Shown here: positions 57,504 to 64,000 of the stretch, in pieces
Layout: every line of letters begins with the position of its first letter
How positions within the stretch are numbered: position 1 is the first letter of the stretch
Assembly: GCF_032854445.1 (NCBI RefSeq)
Contig: NC_088303.1
Coordinates: 18,917,501-18,981,500 of the forward strand
DNA length: 64,000 bases
From: Liolophura sinensis
Lineage: Eukaryota > Mollusca > Polyplacophora > Chitonida > Chitonidae
Reading direction: 5' to 3'
Notes under the pieces: generated by a model
The model's input: the letters and a program-made list of their open reading frames with translations, nothing else
What the model was told of the DNA's origin: nothing
The model's database searches: none
Made by a program: the position numbers and the translations under genes

Positions 57504-58959
57504 TTCATTCATTTATTTATATGTTTTTTACGCCGTATTCAAGAGCACTTCACTTCTACGGCGGCGGTGGGAGGAAACTGGACAGAGTCAGGAGGAAACC
57601 CACGAATATCCACAAGTTGTAATGGCGAATAACAGTTACACACCAATACTAATCCACGAAATTATTGGTGGCATTTTCAAATAATACTGTGAATCACACC
57701 AGAGTGATGCCCTTCTGGTTCTTCTTCTGGTTGCCCTTTGACGTGTAGTCCTGACGCTATCTCCGAATGGCATGTGGGGTCAAGTTCACACCATCGCCAT
57801 TGCTTCCGAGGTAGCTTTCTGATTGGCTGTTGTCAAATCTCTCGTTAAACCATGAATCCTACTAAACAGGGTGTGATCATTGATTGAAAATAACACAACG
57901 CCCTCAACAACCTGTTCCATGGGCTGACCTGACTTATACCAAAGTTAATTTTACATACACCTGAAGACGGAGATTTGGTTCAGCTTCAAACTGTCAGATT
58001 AGAAGTAATGAATTGTATAACACATCGATGGAAACCTACCAATCGACAAGGTGCAATGTTTATATGGATAAAATGAAAGTCTCTGCTGTGTGAAATGAAC
58101 GTATAAATTACCGTGCATTACTCAACTCGTTCCTTAGTCACCACAGTTGTTCAAAGAAGAAATTACAAGATGATGATCTTAATAAGCCAAATTCGTTCCG
58201 ATAACGCACAGGCACGAAAGGGAAATGTCATATTCACACATTGACAGATAGATGACGAGACTTGTCGCTGATGACCACGTTGAGAATTGACCTTAACAAT
58301 TACGCGAGATAACGTCAAGAGCCACTTATACAGCCGACTAAGTCGCCTTAGCTAACATTCAATTGCATATTAGATTTCAAATACTGATTTATCCTACTAC
58401 TACAGTAACGACAAAGTTTTATCAACATTTTTGGAGCATATTAAACCGCCATTTTTTAATTTGTTGTTTATATATGAAAACCAAAATATAAACCGAGTAT
58501 GTGCGTCATATTTTGGAACCTTTCTTCAGGGATCCGGTCATACCAAAGACTTTAAAAGTGGTACTTGTTGCAGCCTCACTTGGCTCTCGGCACTGCCATG
58601 TTAGAGCCAGCAAACAGGACTGACTTACCAGGTGTAAGTTTAATGTGACCGGATGGAGTGTCATGTCAGGTGTCTTCGGCATTTTACTTTAGTGGTGGTA
58701 TCCCTTTGGCAGGCTAGGACTCGCCCTGCCACAAAAACCCTGAATATATGTACATTCACCTAATGGTTCATCGTCTTCAAATGCATGAAAATTTGTTAAG
58801 TACGACGTAAAACCCCAAGGGTACATACATTCATACTTTCATCGGCCAAAAACTGTGATTTAGAGATAAGCGTACAAAACTTCAAATGATAAAAAGAATA
58901 TACCTTTGTGACAGATTTATCACATGAGTTTACCCTGTTTAATTTATTTATTGACACAT

Positions 58960-58990
<31 letters not shown>

Positions 58991-61900
58991 TTTTTTTATT
59001 TATTTAGTTATTTACTAGAGGTTTAACGATAGGCTTCAGCACATTACAGTTCCATCTACGTCAACCTTGATAGTCACATAAGCGGAGAAAGCCCGATAAT
59101 ACCTCAATAGAACTACCTTCGAGATAAATCCCGATTAAAGCAAGCTGTGGCTGGATTCGAACACGCGGCCGCACTGACCAAGGATCTGTCGCCTACAGAG
59201 TGCGCGGCTATTACTTTACATCTATGTTATTTATCGAAAAACAATCCTTTATGACCATAGTTCTTACCAACCTGACAGCCACGGTATAGGTAAATAAGTG
59301 AAGAATATTTCACTTATACGTCGGCGGCCAGCGTTATGGTGGGAGGAAACCGGGTAAAGCCAAGGAGAAATCCATTACCATTGGCAGGTTGCTGCAGACC
59401 CCACGTACCGCCGGAGAGGAAGCCAACATAAGTTGGACTCACAACGACGGCACTGGTGAGAAGCTCCTTGGCCATTGCACTGCGCTGGCGTGCTAATCAC
59501 TTCGGTTACGGAGGTAATAATCTGTCTGGAGTTAAATACTAATAAAGTAAATAAATAAATAAAAATAAAGAAATAATAAATAAATATTTCTTACCAGTTC
59601 CGGATGCCAAGCAGAATAAGATGTCCCTTTTTGGAAAATCTCGATGAGGTTTGAAATAAATATTACAACCATTGTAATTGGCGCTAAATATCGCCAGCTG
59701 AACAGCCAGTAATAAGAAGGCCTATGACCAAGCATCAACTCTATGTCGTCACTGAATCTGCGCAAGAAAAATTATCAGTTCCATGGTGAGGGGTGATAAC
59801 TGATCCTCGTGAAATACAGCAGTATGCCTATGACTGTGAGAAGTAGCTTTCTGGTTATCTATTATATGCATCATTTTATAGAACAGAACTGTCTTTCTAC
59901 TCCCTACATGTTTGTTGAAAATTTATAGGACTGCAAGGTTTGCTATGTTTACCCTTGCAAGTTACATTCAGGGAGAAATTTAATATCAATATATATTATG
60001 ATTATAACACATAATATCCTTTTTATTTGATCAATTTGGAATAAAATAAGTCGGCTAGAACTTAATGTTTTATACATGAACTGCCTAGGTATAGACATTG
60101 TAAACATTTCGGTGAATGAACGAAAGAAAGTATGGCTGATAGTAAAAACAAGTGAAATATTGTTGAGTATATGGTTGAGTAAATAAAAAAATAAAATAAA
60201 AAAATAAAATTAAAAAAATATAATGTATACACGTGTTCACTTACTGCTGCAGCCCATAGACATAAGACACGGCGATGCATTCTGTAAACGCTATGACCAA
60301 GAGCGGAATATTAGCTGAGAAGTCGTCGAATAGCTCGAAGACGTAAGGTCCGGTCGTTGTAGCGAAGGACAAAGATATGGCGCACATGACAAAACACACA
60401 ACACCTACAAGATAAAAGGAAATCGAAAGTATTACTGACGTTAGTGAGAAACATTGCGCGCCTAAAACAGGGCAGAGCAAACAAGCTCCAAACTCGTCAG
60501 TTCATAAACAAAGACTACACACAAAGGTTCACAAAAATACACACGTGACAGCAGACAATGGTCTATTTTTACACAGCTTGGAACCCACTTTTTGACGAGT
60601 TATATTTCCTCATGGTACAGGGAAAATCTTCATAGGCCTCATTATGATGTTTTTAGCCATTATTACTGCATATAAAATAATAAGAAGTGAATTCTCCATC
60701 GGAATTAGTTATTAACACTTTTTTGTTAAGACACTATATAGTAGAAAATTGGTCACATATAGAAATGTTTTCGTGGAATTCCATCACTGTGGTGTTCATA
60801 CCACCAGATCATAAGGGTTGAGACTTTGATTCATTGTTGGCTTGTTTCTTGATATGCAGAGACAGCGGTAACTTACACATACTGCATAGTTGGGCTAAGG
60901 AGGAAAAGTTTGAGGCTTACCACAAACGAGCTCTTTCCGGATTTTGATTAGCGTCATGTCATATATGGAGGTGAGCGCACCTTCCAGGGTACCGAACATA
61001 CTGTCCAAGCCCAGAGTAAACAACATCAAGAAGAACAACACTGACCAGAGCGGAGCCAGGGGGAACTGGTTAATGGCCTCTGTGAACGCAATAAACGCCA
61101 AACCAGTTCCGGCGGCCGACTGAAAACATATTTACATTAATAATTAATAACGAGAACGTCTTAACTAAACAACCATATTCATCTGTTAATTGACTTGAGT
61201 TTTATTTTTCTGATAAGGTTTTGAACACCACTGACGTCTACAGCATGAATAGGTCTTAGCTGTCATGGATCGACCACATGTACAAAGCTTGGAATAAATG
61301 AATGATTATGGCTTAACGCCACGTCGGCTATATTTCAGCCATATTGTGACGAGTGTAAAGCTTGGAAAAGTAGTTAGGTAAGATTTATCAGACTTAGAGG
61401 TCTACAGAACAATTTTCAAAACATCACAATTTAAATGTATAAAAGTGGATAATAATATAGCCTGGAAACAAATATTTTTAAATAATATTTATTACGTATT
61501 TACTAACTAAATTTTGAAGAAAAAAAAACAGCTGTTTATCGATTAAATATCACATTTTGACTAAATTCAATCCTGTCGATGTCCAACTCTTTGCGGTGGG
61601 GGTATTCAGAGACAATATGCTGTGCAATGCTTTCATGAATGAGCTATGAACAAAGCAATAATTCAGATGCTGTAATTCTTCAACCTTTTGGCATGTTCGC
61701 AAGGTGGGTTTTTTTTAGCAAATTCTGCCCTGAAACTGGCCAATCCAAAAAATATAGCTTTGTCTCCAAAATAATATTAAAAATTTGGATAAATAGCACT
61801 GAAAATTTTTTACATGCGAACAGGTTGAGGAATTAGGGTAGTGCCGAAAAAATGGTCACCATGGCGTCACACCTGATGAGAAGGCTAGCGAACTAATATT

Positions 61901-63560
61901 GCTGAGTAGCATACCACGGATTAAATAGACTCAAGGATAAACTTACCTCTGATATGATTTTTTGAAAATTACAAACTTCTGTTATGTTGCTAACACCAAC
62001 AGAAGACGTAGAGTTCATGGAATGTTGTCGTATGCATTCGTCGAAAGCAAGTGTTGCTTTGAAACCTGTCAACATGTAAGAAAGTTCTGAGGCCACAACA
62101 CGGTACAAAGCTGTATAGAATTCTTCTATGTTCTACAACGGTGAAGAATTTTTTCTTATCCAGAGATACAATTAACCAGTGGTTTGTGTAATGTTGCCCC
62201 ACACCATGCTACATGTACCTGGCGCGCGACACGCTTGGTAAGTCATCTTTATGTGACTACTTATATATCACTTTTAGGGCGGTATTGTAAAGTTATATAG
62301 TATGTGTGGTGTGGGTATTTATGTTTGGAATGGGTATTTGTATCTGGAGTGGGTATTTGATTGTGGAGTGGGTATTTATGTGTGGAGTGGATATTTGTAT
62401 GTGGAGAGGGTATTTATTTGTGGAGTGGATATTTGTGTGTGGAGTGGGTATTTGTATGTTGAGTGGGTATTTGTATGTGGAGTGGGTGTTTGTGTGTAGA
62501 GTGGATATTTGTATGTGGAGAGAGTATTTACATGTGAGTGGATGTTTGTATGTTGAGTGGGTATTTATATGTGAGTGGATATTTACTTTATTTGTTTTGT
62601 TGTTTAAAGCTATATCCAAAAGACTTTCCCTCTGCGATGGTAGTAAGCCTTATGGTGAGAGAAAAGCCAGGATAAACCATCGACTGTTGGCAAGTTACTG
62701 ACGACTTTCTCAAGTGAAACGATCATATTGGTAGAAAACGCATTGTCACTAAGATCCCAAAAACAATGCGAGCTGACGAATCTGCAAATTCCCCTGATAA
62801 AGTCCGGTACTGAACAAGCACCAGTGTCCTTGCGATTGAAATACAATACCGTGGATTTGGTTGGGCTTACATGTATCCAAGTGTAGAAGCCGATTCACTT
62901 ACCTAATATAGAAAACACCACAGACGCTGTAAATATTGCAGTTAAAAAGTCGGTTATGGTCACAATCAATGTTTGTCGCATGAAGTTATTCCGGACTGGA
63001 TTGTATGATGCCAAAGCAATGAGGCCTCCAAACGCTAACCCGAACGAATAGAAAATCTGCGAGGCGGCATCCAACCAGACCTGGGGATCCATCAATTTGT
63101 TCCACTGGAAACAAACAAGAGACAATCTCAGCTAAATATAACCTATACAAGGTAGATAGTCGTAAAAGTAACGGCGCATTTCAGCGCATAACGGCTTTCT
63201 CATTTTACTGGAGATCCATCCCAGATATCGGATTCCAGGATAATAACAAAGTGGTCCAGCATCCAGCTCACATTACGCTCTGAAAATACACCGGGTAATT
63301 ATTTTACAGGCATCTTTGATCTGAATGCTGCAATATTGTTAACTGCAGGCATTACCGAGTCTATTTTAGGATAAGGCTAATAAGCCCATAGCTCTAGGTA
63401 ATTTAAGATTTAGCCTGGCGCCAAAACTTTAGCTAGTGTGACAACTTACATCCGGAACAAACAAATGTTTTAATCCTTTCTCAAATCCAGGCAACGTAAC
63501 TCCTCGGAAGAAAAATATCACCAAGACCAAATACGGAAATGTGGCTGTGACATATACCAC
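55548..63560 (-). CDS. SLC6 transporter, B0AT-like subfamily (3' seven exons, partial)
   Basis: Exons 63560-63450, 63104-62903, 62065-61947, 61119-60921, 60404-60245, 59757-59595 and 55802-55548 join in phase to 402 residues and a stop. Earlier exons with TM1-4 lie off the right edge. This family couples Na+ (often Cl-) to amino-acid uptake at the plasma membrane. Landmarks in order: [38 protein letters not shown] with SYNP (TM6 region); a SILGFKA start of a long extracellular loop carrying sequons NST and [23 protein letters not shown] with LGLDSMFG (TM8); [14 protein letters not shown] followed by [11 protein letters not shown] (TM10-11 region); and a Trp-rich last membrane region ending in a short cytosolic tail. 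The SILGFKA loop and the [10 protein letters not shown] block match the neutral amino-acid SLC6A15/18/19/20 branch rather than monoamine, GABA or glycine carriers. The substrate is not proven. Confidence 0.92.
56220..56425. repeat. Minisatellite, about 19-bp units, in SLC6 last intron
   Basis: About ten units of agtagcaggtacatgttct with single-base variants. Confidence 0.9.
57195..57375. repeat. Minisatellite, about 25-bp units
   Basis: About seven units of gggatacctagacattttca with cttgc, including a few insertions. Confidence 0.9.
57455..57620 (-). repeat. Family A SINE, 3' half, with long (TTTA)n tail
   Basis: A (TTTA)n run of about 50 bp (the reversed tail) precedes tacgccgtattcaagagcac, ggcggcggtgggaggaaact and aaacccacgaatatccacaa. 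Confidence 0.85.
58530..58838 (+). repeat. Family C SINE-like repeat
   Basis: Blocks are ggtcataccaaagactttaa, gtcatgtcaggtgtcttcgg, ggcaggctaggactcgccct, then atttgttaagtacgacgtaa and a tacata-type tail. It is the same element, in the opposite orientation, as 41945-42285. Confidence 0.75.
58935..59220 (-). repeat. Family D tRNA-derived repeat
   Basis: A long (TTTA)n tail complement is followed by gaggtttaacgataggcttc. The right end is ggctggattcgaacacgcgg, the complement of a tRNA-type B box. It shares its layout with 41562-41850. Confidence 0.6.
59283..59515 (-). repeat. Family A SINE, nearly full length
   Basis: Reverse copy: gaatatttcacttatacgtc, cagcgttatggtgggaggaa, the body, then cattgcactgcgctggcgtg and gttacggagg at the tRNA-like end. 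It ends about 80 bp from an SLC6 exon. Confidence 0.85.
62300..62590. repeat. Minisatellite, about 19-bp units, in an SLC6 intron
   Basis: About fifteen units of gtggagtgggtatttgtat with variants (tgtgtggagtgg, tgtgagtggat). Long overlapping ORFs on both strands here are by-products of the repeat. Confidence 0.9.
62630..62840 (+). repeat. Dispersed repeat fragment
   Basis: Contains gataaaccatcgactgttgg, caagttactgacgac and cattgtcactaagatcccaa, matching the order in the copy at 5610-5760. It lies directly after the 19-bp minisatellite. Confidence 0.5.
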
Positions 63561-64000
63561 CTGCAGAAATAGAAAATACATTTGTTAGCGTTGTGTGTTT
63601 GTCGTTCTTTTGATTTATGAGCATATTTTTTTTTACTTTTTGGCTTAAAGGTTACTGATGTTAAACAGCATCATAAAATGTATACCAGAAACTATAGTCG
63701 AGTTAACCCTAGCAAAATAAGTCTTTGAAGCGTGCTTTTAAAGATTCATGTTGTGGCATAGTTATAAATAAATCATAAACTCCAAATCTGTCTTCTCATG
63801 GCATTATTTGATCTCTCACTGTATTCATTCAAACACAAAGCCCTGGCTGACTCAGACGGATAAAGGAACGTCTGTCAGATCCAGAGACTAATGATGTCAG
63901 GCTAGGGCCTGGCGAAGACCAGGGGTTTACTTTGGACAATCCCTTTTACTTTGAGCAATGCGGTTTACACTTAACAATTCGGCTTACACCGAACAATACG
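63561..64000. other. SLC6 intron continuing past the right edge
   Basis: No exon is seen here. The final 70 bases contain three similar phrases (tttactttggacaat, ttttactttgagcaatg, tttacacttaacaat), an apparent short degenerate tandem. Confidence 0.6.

Larger units (their letters stand above)
55803..59594. other. SLC6 last intron, 3.8 kb, repeat-rich
   Basis: Holds family A pieces at 56513-56640, 57455-57620 and 59283-59515 (all minus), a family C copy (58530-58838), a family D copy (58935-59220) and two minisatellites. No additional exon was found, and the flanking exons join in phase 0. Confidence 0.7.

Noticed and set aside
62293-62701. Overlapping ORFs of about 108-131 residues on both strands
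   Set aside because: Readings through the 19-bp minisatellite in an SLC6 intron.

Overview
The window is eukaryotic nuclear DNA from an invertebrate, most likely a lophotrochozoan such as a mollusc or a close relative. The evidence is AT-rich non-coding DNA, spliced genes with GT-AG introns, many tRNA-derived SINEs with short simple-repeat tails, decayed transposons, and an unusual density of minisatellites. The phylum is an inference from gene families and SINE style; no species was identified. All exon joins below were made by reading splice sites and codon phase, without transcript data.

Layout. (1) 1-4.8 kb: no gene recognised. It holds repeat fragments, an 80-bp triplicate, and an old duplicate of the sequence upstream of the first gene. 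(2) 4839-12691, plus strand: a five-exon gene for a secreted CAP-superfamily (CRISP/GLIPR/antigen-5 type) protein. Its last exon encodes 48 copies of a 7-residue Gly/Thr/Asn/Ser repeat and a hydrophobic tail that could be a GPI signal. (3) 13-22.5 kb: repeats, a MITE-like element, and a decayed hAT-type transposon with CAGGG ends (17627-20341), flanked by uncertain coding-like ORFs. (4) 23579-32579, minus strand: a complete five-exon gene of the MATCAP (KIAA0895/KIAA0895L, DUF1704) tubulin tyrosine carboxypeptidase family. The zinc motif HEIGTH is split by an intron, and its second His lies in a 38-nt exon. Large minisatellites fill introns 3 and 4, and a third abuts the stop codon. (5) 33-45 kb: mostly transposon debris (gypsy-like and Penelope-like reverse transcriptase fragments, SINEs) plus one orphan terminal exon of about 188 residues at 42490-43055. 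(6) 45111-46118, plus strand: an intronless NAD-dependent epimerase/dehydratase with a bacterial look. (7) 46.2-55.5 kb: repeats and minisatellites. (8) 55548-63560, minus strand: the last seven exons of an SLC6 transporter of the B0AT-like (SLC6A15/18/19/20) subfamily; its 5' part lies beyond the right edge.

The four recognised genes do not form a pathway. The most unusual items are the CAP protein with its expandable 21-bp coding minisatellite, the intronless bacterial-type epimerase, and the MATCAP gene whose exons sit between unrelated minisatellites. A genome-level pattern also stands out: at least three SINE families with different heads and tails share one short 3' core.
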